64,000 bases of DNA from Streptomyces sp. NBC_01498 (GTDB lineage Bacteria; Actinomycetota; Actinomycetes; Streptomycetales; Streptomycetaceae), in contig NZ_CP109598.1 of assembly GCF_036327775.1 (NCBI RefSeq), positions 4,526,001 through 4,590,000 on the forward strand, in the 5' to 3' direction. The notes under the pieces were generated by a model, which made no database searches, had not been told where the DNA came from, and saw nothing but the letters and a program-made list of their open reading frames with translations. Both the position numbers and the translations under genes were made by a program. This document shows, one piece after another, positions 53,701 through 62,151 of this stretch. Position 1 is the first letter of the stretch. Each line of letters opens with the position of its first letter.

Positions 53701-54511
53701 GGCCGCCGAGGGCTGGCAGGCCACGCTCGACGGCCGCCTCCTGGAGAAGACGACCGTCGACGGCTGGGCACAGGGCTTCGCGCTTCCCTCCGAGGGCGGC
53801 AGGCTCGACCTCACGTACGAGGACTCCTTCACCCACACCGCGTGGGGCTGGGCACAGGCCGCACTGGCCGTCGTGCTCGTCGTGCTGGCCCTGCCGGGGC
53901 GGCGCAAGGAGAACGACGACGACCTGCCCGAGGAGGGCGCCGACATCCCCGCACAGCCCGTCTCGGGCGAGGGGCGCCGGGCCCGCAGGCTGCGGGCCGC
54001 CGCCCAGGCGGAGGGCACGGAGACGCCGGAGCCCGCCGAGGAGGTCACGGTGCCGGAGCAGGCGGAGGCGGCGTACGCGGCGGCCGTACCCCGGCAGCAG
54101 TCGTACGGAGAGTGGGACGACCGCTCGGACCGGACGGACCGGCAGGGCGCCGAGGAGTACGCCTCGTACGGCACGAACGAGCAGCGGCAGTACGAAGGCG
54201 CTCCCTACCAGCACCAGCAGGGCACCCAGCCGTACGAGGAGCAGGGGCAGTACGAGGGCGCGCCTCCGTACGAAGGCGCCGGTGCCGGTCAGTACGAAGG
54301 CACGGGGCAGTACGGCGCCGACGGATACCCGCAGTACTCGCAGTACCCGGCGGACCAGTACCAGCAGCAGGCACCCGTCCAGTACGACCAGTACGGATAC
54401 GTGGTCCAGCAGCCGTACGAGGACGGGCAGGGGTACTACACCGACATCCCGCAGCCCTACACCGACGGCAGCGAGAACGAGCAGCGTCCCGACGGGAGCA
54501 ACAACCGGTGA
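50726..54511 (+). CDS. Large membrane glycosyltransferase family 2 protein
   Basis: The 1261-residue protein has a cytoplasmic GT2 domain at about 18-290 (VVTAVLVAHDGARWLPDALA, AADTGSADESATLL, WLWLLHDDCAPDPDAL with DDC as the DXD-like site, RDDVDLCWRAHAAGHRVLVA), about 12 membrane helices (430-830), a large extracytoplasmic segment (about 830-1050), a further helix (about 1060-1080) and a 180-residue cytoplasmic tail rich in Tyr, Gln and Glu with QYEGAPPYEG-type repeats. It probably transfers sugars onto lipid-linked or wall glycans. Its stop overlaps the start of the DUF5719 gene. Confidence 0.88.
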   Translation: MSATTAAFTSATAPEYPRHVVTAVLVAHDGARWLPDALAGLIGQERPVQNVIAADTGSADESATLLTESLGPDRVVHLARRTGFGAAVEEAVRTAGVLTPDDLPYLKRPSGWDPVTRTWQDDAYDMPELPHGEPVQWLWLLHDDCAPDPDALAELLRVVESDEHAVIVGPKLRGWYDRKQLLEVGVSIANSGRRWTGLDRREQDQGQHDQVRTVLSVSSAGMLIRRDVWEELGGFDRRLPLMRDDVDLCWRAHAAGHRVLVAPDAVLRHAEAAARERRTVDCAGRSVVNPHRVDKAGAVYTMLVNSRTAVLPYVLLRLVLGTLLRTVAYLVGKAPGQAVDEVMGLSGTLLRPGRIIGARKRRGRGVVEAAELRPLFPPPGATVRATVEHVAGSLGGGSETEAGGSRHGAVESGPGGDDADFLEVEQFARLKRLAHRPGPVLFAVLLLVSLVACRALLAGGSLAGGALLPAPPDVSDLWSRYADGWHPVGTGGTQTAPPYLALLAALSTLFLGSTGLALTVLLVCSVPLAGVTAYFASRPLVESKLLRAWASVAYAFLPAATGALATGRLGTAVLAVLLPLIARAAVAAHGFRAGNTGPGATAGGTARGSWRATWAYTLLLTFTMAFTPVVWPLALVLGLGVLVLRRDDLVAYGLRLLAVVGTPLLVLAPWSLSLLTAPSGLFREAGLEFGTGQATALDLLGLSPGGPKTAGGLLLIGVVLAALAALLRGERQFAVRAAWAAALVALVFAVLTNNSGWAGPATLVYGLALIAAAVLGADGAKDRVASQSFGWRQPVAAVIALAAAAAPLLAAGGWMISGAAGPLERRDPVQVPAFVAEESITRDQPRTLILGGTSPAEVAYSLVRGSGGRLGDAELTASGGSDPRLDKVVGRLVAGSGADQTEQLSGFAIRYVLVRDGAPAQMSRVLDSTPGLSRLSQLDGSALWRVDRQISRATIIEGEDGAEPLPVGSSTVEAHTDIPAGKAGRVLRIADRAAEGWQATLDGRLLEKTTVDGWAQGFALPSEGGRLDLTYEDSFTHTAWGWAQAALAVVLVVLALPGRRKENDDDLPEEGADIPAQPVSGEGRRARRLRAAAQAEGTETPEPAEEVTVPEQAEAAYAAAVPRQQSYGEWDDRSDRTDRQGAEEYASYGTNEQRQYEGAPYQHQQGTQPYEEQGQYEGAPPYEGAGAGQYEGTGQYGADGYPQYSQYPADQYQQQAPVQYDQYGYVVQQPYEDGQGYYTDIPQPYTDGSENEQRPDGSNNR

Positions 54512-56172
54512 ACCGCACGACCCTCTCCCTCATCGCTGCCGCCACGGCACTCGCGGCGATCACCGGATTCGCCGCGGTCACCGCGCCCGACCCCACCGAC
54601 CCGGCGGCGTCGGCGAAGGCCGCCGCCCGGCTGCCGGTGGAACGCAGCAGTCTGCTCTGTCCCGCGCCCAGCACCTCGGAGCTGGCCGAGACGGTCTACA
54701 CGTCCTTCACCCCGGCCGGCACGGCGGGCGCGGGAACGGGCGGCGCGGCCGAACTGGCGCCGTCCGCCGCCGCCCTGGCCGACGAGGCCCCCGCCGACGA
54801 CGAGAAGAAGCCGGACGACGAACAGCCGGACGGCGAAGAGTCGGACAGCGGGGCCACGGACGACGAGGCGGCCGGCGACGCGGCCACGGACGAGGACGCG
54901 GCGGGCGACGAGGCGGCGGGCGACGAGGAGAAGAAGCCCGCGGCGGACGGCACGGGCACGGCCGACCCGAAGCCCAAGCCGTTCCTGGCCCTCAAAGAGC
55001 CCGGCAAGCCCGTCTCCGGCTCCAACAAGACCGCCGAAGCCCCCGCGCTCGTCGGCACCGCCACCGGCTCTCTCGCGCCCGGCTGGACCGCCCAGCAGAC
55101 CACCACGATCACGGCGGGTGACTCGCGCGCGCTGCTCGGCGCCGCCTGCACCGCGCCCGACACCGACTTCTGGTTCCCGGGCGCGTCCACCGACAAGTCC
55201 CGCCAGGACTACGTCCACCTCACCAACCCGGACGACACGGCCGCCGTCGCCGACATCGCCCTCTACGGCAAGGAGGGCAACCTCAAGTCCGACCGGGGAG
55301 AGGGCGTCACCGTCCCCGCGCGCTCCAGCGTCCCCGTCCTGCTCGCGACCCTCACCGGAGAGGCCGAGCCCGACGTCACCGTCCACGTGAGCACCCGCAC
55401 CGGCCGCGTGGGCGCCGTGGTGAACGCCTCCGACGACAAGGCCGGCGGCGACTGGCTGGCAGCCGCCGCCGACCCCGCGCCCCGCGCGGTGCTCCCCGGC
55501 ATCCCGGCCGACGCCACCTCCGTACACCTGGTGGCCTTCGCGCCCGGCGAGGACGACGCCGAACTGAAGGTGCAACTGGTGGGCGAGACCGGCACGATCG
55601 TCCCGACCTCCGCCGCCGCACCGCTGACCGTGAAGTCGGGCATGACGGCCGCCCTCGACCTCGGTGACCTCACCAAGGGCGAGGCAGGCTCCCTGCTCGT
55701 CAGTCCGGCGGAGGGCGGCGACCAGACCCCCGTGGTCGCGGCGCTGCGTGTCGTCCGCGGCAAGGGCACCGACCAGGAGATCGCCTTCATCCCGGCCACG
55801 GGCGCCGTGACCGAGCGCGCGACGGTCGCCGACAACCGCGCCAAGGGCTCGACCCTGTCGCTGACCGCGCCGGGCGAGACCGGGAAGGTCAAGGTCACGG
55901 CCTCGGCGGGCAGCGGGGGCGGTGAGCCGGCCGTGAAGTCGTACACGGTCAAGGGCGGTACGACGCAGGCGGTGGTGCCCCCGGTCCCGGGCGGGCTCAA
56001 GGGCTCGTACGCGCTGACGGTCGAGCCCGAGTCGGGCGGCCCGGTGCACGCGGCGCGCACGCTGGCGCTCACCCAGGACGGCGTACCGCTGTTCACGGTG
56101 CAGACCCTGCCGAACGACCGGGGCATGGTGTCCGTACCGGCGACGAAGGAAGACCTCTCCGTACTGAAGTGA
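54508..56172 (+). CDS. DUF5719 family secreted protein
   Basis: The 554-residue protein starts at GTG 54508, overlapping the previous stop by GTGA, so the two are translationally coupled. It has an N-terminal signal or anchor (RTTLSLIAAATALAAITGFA), an Asp/Glu/Lys-rich linker (about 85-160) and beta-rich domains with FWFPGASTDKSRQDYVHLTN PDDTAAVADIALYGKEG, a DUF5719 hallmark. It is exported and likely assists the large glycosyltransferase. Function unknown. Confidence 0.87.
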   Translation: MNRTTLSLIAAATALAAITGFAAVTAPDPTDPAASAKAAARLPVERSSLLCPAPSTSELAETVYTSFTPAGTAGAGTGGAAELAPSAAALADEAPADDEKKPDDEQPDGEESDSGATDDEAAGDAATDEDAAGDEAAGDEEKKPAADGTGTADPKPKPFLALKEPGKPVSGSNKTAEAPALVGTATGSLAPGWTAQQTTTITAGDSRALLGAACTAPDTDFWFPGASTDKSRQDYVHLTNPDDTAAVADIALYGKEGNLKSDRGEGVTVPARSSVPVLLATLTGEAEPDVTVHVSTRTGRVGAVVNASDDKAGGDWLAAAADPAPRAVLPGIPADATSVHLVAFAPGEDDAELKVQLVGETGTIVPTSAAAPLTVKSGMTAALDLGDLTKGEAGSLLVSPAEGGDQTPVVAALRVVRGKGTDQEIAFIPATGAVTERATVADNRAKGSTLSLTAPGETGKVKVTASAGSGGGEPAVKSYTVKGGTTQAVVPPVPGGLKGSYALTVEPESGGPVHAARTLALTQDGVPLFTVQTLPNDRGMVSVPATKEDLSVLK

Positions 56173-56182
56173 CCGGGGACGG

Positions 56183-56200
56183 CCCCTCCGTACGGAGGGG
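56183..56200 (+). terminator. Palindromic hairpin after DUF5719 gene
   Basis: CCCCTCCGTACGGAGGGG is perfectly palindromic and lies 10 bases after the stop codon. Confidence 0.65.
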
Positions 56201-56272
56201 AGGCGGAGAACGCCGACGGGCCCGGGTGCGTACGGGGAACGCCCGGCCACGGGGAGCGGCCCGGTCGGTCGG

Positions 56273-56701
56273 TCAGTCCTGGCCGTATCGCGGATCGACG
56301 GATTCCGGTGCCAGCCCCAGCAGTTCGGCGACCTGCTCGACCACGACCTCGTGGACGAGCAGGGCCCGTTCCTCGCGGTTCTTCGTGCGGATCTCCACGG
56401 GGCGCCGGTACACGACGATGGAGGCGGGCCTGCCCTTGGCCTCGGGGACGGACCGGCCGAGGGGGACGGAGTCGCCGTCGTCGCCGGGCACGTCGAGAAC
56501 CTGGAAGTCGATCTCGGCCAGTTGCGGCCAGCGCCGCTCCAGGCGCTCCACGGAGTCCCGTACGAGATCGCGGAAGGAGTCCGAACGGCTCGCCGCGAGC
56601 GGGACCTGGGGCGGGGCGACGGGCCCGCGCATACCGCGGCCGTGACGGTCACGGCGGCGGGGTCTCGGCTCGGTGGGCTGCGGCGGTACGGGACTGTCCA
56701 T
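56273..56701 (-). CDS. Metallopeptidase family (zincin-like) protein with altered active site
   Basis: The 142-residue protein matches the small actinobacterial zincin-like family (DUF1025-like): FRDLVRDSVERLERRWPQLA EIDFQVLDVP, ASIVVYRRPVEIRTKNREER, ALLVHEVVVEQVAELLGLAP, VDPRYG. The family's metal motif HExxH is here HEVVVEQ, so the second His is missing and activity is doubtful. The N-terminus is basic and disordered. ATG 56701 chosen; GTG 56704 just before it is possible. Confidence 0.82.
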   Translation of the reverse strand: MDSPVPPQPTEPRPRRRDRHGRGMRGPVAPPQVPLAASRSDSFRDLVRDSVERLERRWPQLAEIDFQVLDVPGDDGDSVPLGRSVPEAKGRPASIVVYRRPVEIRTKNREERALLVHEVVVEQVAELLGLAPESVDPRYGQD

Positions 56702-57020
56702 CACTGAGGCAGGGTAGCTCTCCGGGGTCGCCCGGACGGTGCCGCCGGTCGCCGGACGGCATGTCGCAAATTGAGCATTCCGGCCAAGCTTGGGCTCGTT
56801 TCGCTAGGTCCACCGGATCGTGGCGCTCACGGTCGTTGGCTGGATTTGCCCCAAGTGATGACCGTGTCACCGAAGGTGACCCCTTGGTCACACCTCTTCC
56901 CGTGCAGGTCAGGGTAGTTACGGGCGCTCCCGGAGAGGCGAACGCCCCCGCACGACACGGTCGGGTGACGTGGGGGAGAGTCGTCGCGGCCCGCTCAAGA
57001 GTGCGGTACCGTCCAACATC
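56702..57020. promoter_or_regulatory. Divergent control region with overlapping inverted repeats
   Basis: At 56866-56891 two inverted repeats overlap: GTCACC-GAA-GGTGAC and GTGACC-CCTT-GGTCAC. This could be a regulator site for the DUF3499 or metallopeptidase gene. Nothing else was recognised. Confidence 0.45.
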
Positions 57021-57407
57021 GTGAGCCCTGTACGTCGCTGTTCGCGCACCGCGTGCGGCCGTTCCGCTGTCGCGACACTGACGTACGTCTATGCCGATTC
57101 GACCGCGGTCCTCGGCCCGCTCGCCACGTATGCCGAGCCCCACTGCTATGACCTGTGCGCGGAACACAGCGAGCGGCTGACCGCGCCGCGCGGCTGGGAG
57201 GTCGTCCGGCTCACGGACGGCTCGGCCCCGGCCCGGCCGAGCGGTGACGACCTGGAGGCCCTGGCGAACGCCGTACGCGAGGCGGCACGGCCCCCGGAGC
57301 GGCCGGGCGGACCCGGTCCCGGCGGTGGCAGCGGCCCGCGCGGGGTGGACCAGGGCGAGGTCGGGCGCCGAGGGCATCTGCGGGTGCTGCGTTCCCCCGA
57401 CTCCTGA
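57021..57407 (+). CDS. DUF3499 family protein
   Basis: The 128-residue protein begins VSPVRRCSRTACGRSAVATL and contains YAEPHCYDLCAEHSERLTAP RGWEVVRL, giving two Cys pairs plus His that suggest a small zinc site. The family is confined to actinobacteria and lies conserved between the metallopeptidase and manB genes. Function unknown. Start GTG 57021 is the family start. The Gly/Pro-rich tail is variable. Confidence 0.87.
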   Translation: MSPVRRCSRTACGRSAVATLTYVYADSTAVLGPLATYAEPHCYDLCAEHSERLTAPRGWEVVRLTDGSAPARPSGDDLEALANAVREAARPPERPGGPGPGGGSGPRGVDQGEVGRRGHLRVLRSPDS

Positions 57408-57680
57408 CGTCGGTCGGCTTGTCGGCCGGGTCGTACGTCTGGTTCCCCGACCCTGATCTTCCACTCGCGACTCTCCTCCGCGTCCGCGTCTGCGGCCGAG
57501 TTCGGTCGCGCGGGGGTGCGCCCACGCGTTTCCGCACATAGGGGCGTTCTGTGCAGCGGGCCGTCCGCGTTTCCGTGACGGATGCTGCGCGGGTCATTGA
57601 CCTCTTTTGTCGTGGACACGATCATGCCTCCCAGCCGTGAGAGATCACTTTCCGCATCGCGGAATACGGAGGCACCCGTC

Positions 57681-59297
57681 GTGTTCGAACAGCAGCTGGA
57701 ACCCGTGGCCGATTCACTCGGCCTGTCCGCCCTGGTCGCCGCCCTGCCCCTGGTCACCGTTCTGGTGCTGCTCGGCGCCGTGCGCATGAAGGCGCACCGC
57801 GCCGGACTGATCGGGCTGGCCGTCGCCGTACTCGTCGGCTGGCTCGCCTTCGGAATGCCGATCGGCCAGACCCTCTCCGCAGGCGCACAGGGCGTCGTCT
57901 TCGGCCTGTTCCCGATCATGTGGATCGTCGTCAACGCCCTCTGGGTGTACCGGATGACCGTTCGTACCCAGCACTTCGACATCCTGCGGCGCTCGTTCGG
58001 CCGGTTCTCCGACGATCCGCGCATCCAGGCACTCGTCGTCGCCTTCTGCTTCGGCGCGCTCCTCGAAGCGCTGGCCGGGTTCGGCGCCCCGGTCGCCATC
58101 TCGGCGGTGATGCTCGTGGCGCTCGGCTTCGACCCGGTCAAGGCGGCCATCGTCGCCCTCGTGGCCAACACCGCGCCCGTGGCCTTCGGCGCCATGGGTA
58201 CGCCGGTGGTGACCCTGGCGCAGGTCACCGGCCTGCCGCTGGACACCGTCGCCTCGGTCGTCGGCCGGCAGACCCCGCTGCTCGCCGTCGTCGTCCCCCT
58301 GGTGCTGGTCGGGCTCGTGGACGGCAAACGAGGTCTGCGCGAGACGTGGGCACCCGCCCTCGCCTGCGGACTCGCCTTCGGCGCGGCGCAGTTCGTCGCC
58401 TCCAACTACGTCTCCGCCCAACTCGCCGACATCGGGGCCGCGCTGGTGGGCGCCGCCGCGCTGCTCGCCGTACCGAGCGCGCGCAGGCCGGCCGACGAAG
58501 CCGTACGGACCTCCGTACTGAAGGGCGCCCGCAGCGAGGACCTGGACGTCGAGGACGACCGTCGCGAAGTCCTCCGCGCCTACGCCCCGTACGCACTGAT
58601 CGTGGTGATCTTCTCCCTCGCTCAGATCCCGCCGGTCAAGGACCTCTTCGCCAAGGCGACCCGGTCCTTCGACTGGCCCCTGCTCAATGTGGCCGACGCG
58701 GACGGCACACCGGTCGCCGCCAACGTCTTCTCCCTGCCGCTGATCTCGACCGGCGGCACGCTCGTCCTCGTCGCGGGCCTGATCACGGCCGGGGTGATCG
58801 GACTCAAGGCGAAGGAGGCGCTGAGGGAATGGGCCGCCACGGTGCACGAGTTGCGGTACGCCATCCTCACCGTCGTGTCCGTGCTGGCCCTCGCGTACGT
58901 GATGAACCTCTCCGGACAGGCCGCCACCATCGGCCACTTCGTCGCGGCGGCGGGTGCCGGGCTGGCGTTCCTCTCGCCCGTGCTGGGGTGGTTCGGCGTC
59001 GCGGTCACCGGCTCCGACACCTCGGCCAACGCGCTCTTCGGCGCGCTCCAGGTCACGGCGGCACGCGAATCCGGTCTGTCGCCCGAACTGTTGGCGGCGG
59101 CGAACAGCTCCGGCGGCGTCCTCGGCAAGATGATCTCCCCGCAGAATCTGACGATCGCGTGCGCCGCGGTCGGTCTGGCCGGCAAGGAGGGGGACCTCCT
59201 CAGGAAGGTCCTGCCCTGGAGCCTCGGGCTGCTGCTGGTGATGTGTCTGATCGTGGTGGGGCAGAGCACCTCCGTACTGGGCTGGATGCTGCCGTAG
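57681..59297 (+). CDS. L-lactate permease (LctP family)
   Basis: The 538-residue integral membrane protein has about 13 hydrophobic segments and LctP hallmarks: FGLFPIMWIVVNALWVYRMT, FGALLEALAGFGAPVAISAV ML, ANTAPVAFGAMGTPVVTLAQ V, GWFGVAVTGSDTSANALFGA LQ and NSSGGVLGKMISPQNL. It should import lactate or glycolate with protons. GTG 57681 is chosen because GGAGG lies eight to nine bases upstream. The last codons are part of a 35-bp tandem duplication. Confidence 0.93.
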   Translation: MFEQQLEPVADSLGLSALVAALPLVTVLVLLGAVRMKAHRAGLIGLAVAVLVGWLAFGMPIGQTLSAGAQGVVFGLFPIMWIVVNALWVYRMTVRTQHFDILRRSFGRFSDDPRIQALVVAFCFGALLEALAGFGAPVAISAVMLVALGFDPVKAAIVALVANTAPVAFGAMGTPVVTLAQVTGLPLDTVASVVGRQTPLLAVVVPLVLVGLVDGKRGLRETWAPALACGLAFGAAQFVASNYVSAQLADIGAALVGAAALLAVPSARRPADEAVRTSVLKGARSEDLDVEDDRREVLRAYAPYALIVVIFSLAQIPPVKDLFAKATRSFDWPLLNVADADGTPVAANVFSLPLISTGGTLVLVAGLITAGVIGLKAKEALREWAATVHELRYAILTVVSVLALAYVMNLSGQAATIGHFVAAAGAGLAFLSPVLGWFGVAVTGSDTSANALFGALQVTAARESGLSPELLAAANSSGGVLGKMISPQNLTIACAAVGLAGKEGDLLRKVLPWSLGLLLVMCLIVVGQSTSVLGWMLP

Positions 59298-59343
59298 GAC
59301 GGTCCTTCGTACTGGGCTGGATGCTGCCGTAGGACGGTCCTTC
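59274..59343 (+). repeat. 35-bp tandem duplication over the lactate permease stop codon
   Basis: The segment 59274-59308 (GTACTGGGCTGGATGCTGCC ...) including the stop TAG is repeated exactly at 59309-59343. The first copy is used as gene end, the second lies in the 3' untranslated region and repeats the last codons and stop. Confidence 0.9.
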
Positions 59344-59416
59344 GGATCTCGCCGGGGACGCGGGTAGTTTGTGAGGACTGTCCGCAGGGACCAGAGAGAC
59401 CTCAGGAGGGGTGGCC

Positions 59417-60790
59417 GTGGCCGACTTGGGCCAGATCGTGAAGGCGTACGACGTACGTGGCGTGTACCCGGACCAGCTGGACGACCGGCTCGCCGAGCTG
59501 TTCGGGGCGGCCTTCGTGGAGGTCACGGGCGCCGCGGCGATCGTCGTCGGTCACGACATGCGGCCCTCCTCGCCCCACCTGGCCGCGAGTTTCGCGAAGG
59601 GCGCCGTCCGGCGGGGCGCGGACGCCACGCTGATCGGGCTCTGCTCGACCGACCAGCTCTACTACGCGAGCGGGGCGCTGGATCTGCCGGGCGCGATGTT
59701 CACCGCCTCGCACAACCCAGCGCGGTACAACGGCATCAAGATGTGCCGCGCGGGCGCCGCGCCGGTGGGGCAGGACACCGGCCTGGCGGAGATCCGCGCG
59801 CTGGCCGAGACCTGGCTGGCCGACGGCGCCCCGCCCCCGGAGACGGCGGGAAAGCCGGGGGCGGCGGGGACGATCACGCGGCGGGACACGCTGAAGGACT
59901 ACGCGGCCCATCTGCTCTCCCTGGTCGAGCTCTCCGCGAACCGTCCGCTGAAGGTCGTCGTCGACGCCGGGAACGGCATGGGGGGCCACACGGTCCCCAC
60001 GGTCTTCGCCGGACTGCCGGTCGACCTCGTCCCGATGTACTTCGAACTGGACGGCACATTCCCCAATCACGAGGCCAACCCGCTGGACCCGGCCAACATC
60101 GTGGACCTCCAGGCCCGCGTGCTCGCCGAAGGCGCGGACCTGGGGCTGGCGTTCGACGGTGACGCGGACCGCTGCTTCGTCGTCGACGAGCGGGGGAGGG
60201 GCGTGTCCCCGTCGGCGATCACCGCACTCGTCGCGGAGCGCGAACTCGCCAAGCACCCCGGCGGAATGGTGATCCACAACCTCATCACCTCCTGGTCGGT
60301 CCCCGAGGTCGTCCGCGAGCACGGCGGCACGCCGGTCCGTACACGCGTCGGCCACTCCTTCATCAAGGCGGAGATGGCCCGCACCGGCGCGATCTTCGGC
60401 GGCGAGCACTCGGCCCACTACTACTTCCGCGAGTTCTGGAACGCGGACACCGGCATGCTCGCCGCCCTCCATGTCCTGGCCGCGCTCGGCGGCCAGAGCG
60501 GTCCACTGTCGGAACTCCTCGCCTCCTACGACCGGTACGTCGGCTCCGGCGAGATTAACTCCACGGTGGACGACCAGACCGCCCGGGTGGCCGCCGTACG
60601 CGACGCCTTCACCGACCGACAGGGCGTCACGATCGACGAGCTGGACGGCCTGACGGTGACCACCCCCGACTGGTGGTTCAACGTCCGCGCCTCCAACACC
60701 GAGCCCCTGCTGCGCCTCAACGTCGAGGCCCGCGACGAACCGACGATGTCCAAGATCCGCGACGAAGCCCTCACCCTGATCCGCACCTGA
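59417..60790 (+). CDS. manB: Phosphomannomutase/phosphoglucomutase
   Basis: The 457-residue alpha-D-phosphohexomutase has the phosphoserine loop FTASHNP with Ser98, the metal loop FDGDADRCF (Asp247, Asp249, Asp251), the sugar-specificity loop GGEHSAHYYF and the phosphate-binding VRASNTEPLLRLN. GEHSAHYYF is typical of mannose/glucose mutases (ManB/AlgC). It interconverts mannose-6-P and mannose-1-P. GTG 59417 is preferred over 59411 because AGGAGG is seven bases upstream of it. Confidence 0.93.
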   Translation: MADLGQIVKAYDVRGVYPDQLDDRLAELFGAAFVEVTGAAAIVVGHDMRPSSPHLAASFAKGAVRRGADATLIGLCSTDQLYYASGALDLPGAMFTASHNPARYNGIKMCRAGAAPVGQDTGLAEIRALAETWLADGAPPPETAGKPGAAGTITRRDTLKDYAAHLLSLVELSANRPLKVVVDAGNGMGGHTVPTVFAGLPVDLVPMYFELDGTFPNHEANPLDPANIVDLQARVLAEGADLGLAFDGDADRCFVVDERGRGVSPSAITALVAERELAKHPGGMVIHNLITSWSVPEVVREHGGTPVRTRVGHSFIKAEMARTGAIFGGEHSAHYYFREFWNADTGMLAALHVLAALGGQSGPLSELLASYDRYVGSGEINSTVDDQTARVAAVRDAFTDRQGVTIDELDGLTVTTPDWWFNVRASNTEPLLRLNVEARDEPTMSKIRDEALTLIRT

Positions 60791-61108
60791 TCCGGGGTAG
60801 GTGCGGGTGCTGTACGCGTACGGGCGGGCGTGTGGCGTGTGGCGGGCGGCGCAGGGCGTCGGGCAATCGGGTGCGGGGTGCGGGGTGCGGGGCGTCGGGG
60901 TCGCCGCGCGCCGTGGTGACTTGTTCACGGCGTCCGCTGTGCGGCTTGTTGCTCCGCCGGCTGGACAGGCCGGGGGTCTCGTCGGGGGCCGGGGCTTTGG
61001 TCCGGGTCCTTCTGGCCTCGGGTCGGGCCCGAGACCGGAATCCCAGGGGCCTGGCGCACGTGTGGTCCGGGGCCAGGTTGAGCATGCCACGGCTGCGAGT
61101 GGGAGCAC
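60791..61108. other. Intergenic, low complexity, no gene
   Basis: Contains three copies of GTGCGGG in GGGTGCGGGGTGCGGGGTGC (about 60870-60890) and other G-rich stretches. No promoter or gene could be supported. Confidence 0.4.
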
Positions 61109-61514
61109 GTGAGGAAACGGCGTCGCCCGGGTCCTCGGCGCTGCGCTGCTCACGGGACTTGCTGCCTGCAATTCGCAGGAGCCCCCGGTCGATCCCGAGT
61201 CCGCCGACCGCCCGAAAGACCGCCACGCTCATCACCGGCGGCGCCCCCGGCCCCGCCGAGGACCCGGGCGACGCGGAGCCCGCAGGACCGCGCAACACCC
61301 TGCCCTGACCGGCCGGACACTCCAGGCCGCCCAGGACGCGGCGCAGGCGGCCGGGTTCTACGGCCTCACGTCCTCCGACGCGACCGGCGCCGGACGCGCC
61401 CAACTCCTCGACCGGAACTGGCAGGTGTGCTTCCGGACCCCGGCCGCCGGCTCGCGCCCGACGGACACCGTCGTCGACTTCGGCACGGTCAAGACCGAGG
61501 AATCCTGCCCGTGA
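61109..61514 (+). pseudogene. Secreted PASTA-like lipoprotein gene with frameshifts
   Basis: GTG 61109 opens with VRKRR, but the signal peptide continues one frame later as VARVLGAALLTGLAAC (lipobox LAAC) NSQEPPVDPESADRP; then KTATLITGGAPGPAEDPGDA in another frame; then TGRTLQAAQDAAQAAGFYGL, QLLDRNWQVCFRTPAAGSRP and TVVDFGTVKTEESCP to the stop at 61514 in the former frame. The C-terminal part matches secreted Streptomyces proteins with a PASTA-like fold. Three shifts make it a pseudogene unless they are assembly errors. Confidence 0.6.
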
Positions 61515-61856
61515 CGTGAGACTCACGGTCGGGAGTCGCGGTCACCGGCCTCGGCACCGCAGGCCCCCGCCCTCACCTCCCCCTGCGCCGCCGCACCCAT
61601 GAGGCCCGGCACACGACCGGTCACGGCATGGACGTTTCCCACGCTCCCCCTCGGCGCACGGTGGGGTGGCCTTGGAGTGCCGGGGCGTGCCCCGGTCCCG
61701 GGAAGGGGCGGGCGCGGCGCGTGCGGTTCGGCACCTTGGGCCCGGCTCCCCGGCGCACCCCGGAGTCGGCCGCACCTCACACCCCGGCGGTAGGCTGACG
61801 TGGCCCGATCCGCACCACCCCGACCGCCTCAGCTCGCTCGAAGGGACACCCACCAC
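61515..61856. other. Intergenic with second REP-like element
   Basis: No gene. Contains the GGGAAGGGGCGGG element at 61692-61712. The last 60 bases lead to the Trm112 start with AAGGGACACCCACCAC. Confidence 0.45.
61692..61712 (+). repeat. REP-like GGGAAGGGGCGGG element, copy 2
   Basis: Differs from 45511-45531 at two of 21 positions. Both lie in intergenic DNA upstream of a plus-strand gene. Confidence 0.5.
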
Positions 61857-62039
61857 ATGCCGCTCGAAGCCGGCCTCCTGGAGATCCTCGCCTGCCCGGC
61901 CTGCCACGCGCCGCTCAGCGACCACACCACCGCCGAGAACCCCGAGCTGATCTGCACCGGCGAGGACTGCGGCCTTGCCTACCCGGTCCGGGACGACATC
62001 CCCGTACTCCTCGTGGACGAGGCCCGCCGCCCCGCCTGA
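61857..62039 (+). CDS. Trm112 family zinc-binding protein
   Basis: The 60-residue protein is a typical bacterial Trm112: [13 protein letters not shown] with the first Cys pair, [26 protein letters not shown] with a second Cys pair. It is a zinc ribbon that partners methyltransferases in eukaryotes and archaea; in actinobacteria it lies between manB and manA and its partner is not established. Start ATG 61857 gives full length. Confidence 0.93.
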   Translation: MPLEAGLLEILACPACHAPLSDHTTAENPELICTGEDCGLAYPVRDDIPVLLVDEARRPA

Positions 62040-62151
62040 AGCACCTCCGCCCCATCGCTCGACGAAACAAACGCCACAACGCACCAGCCCCGCCAACGCC
62101 CGTGCTCCACGCGCCACCCACGGCGCCCGGCGATCGGAGACCCACCCCGCC

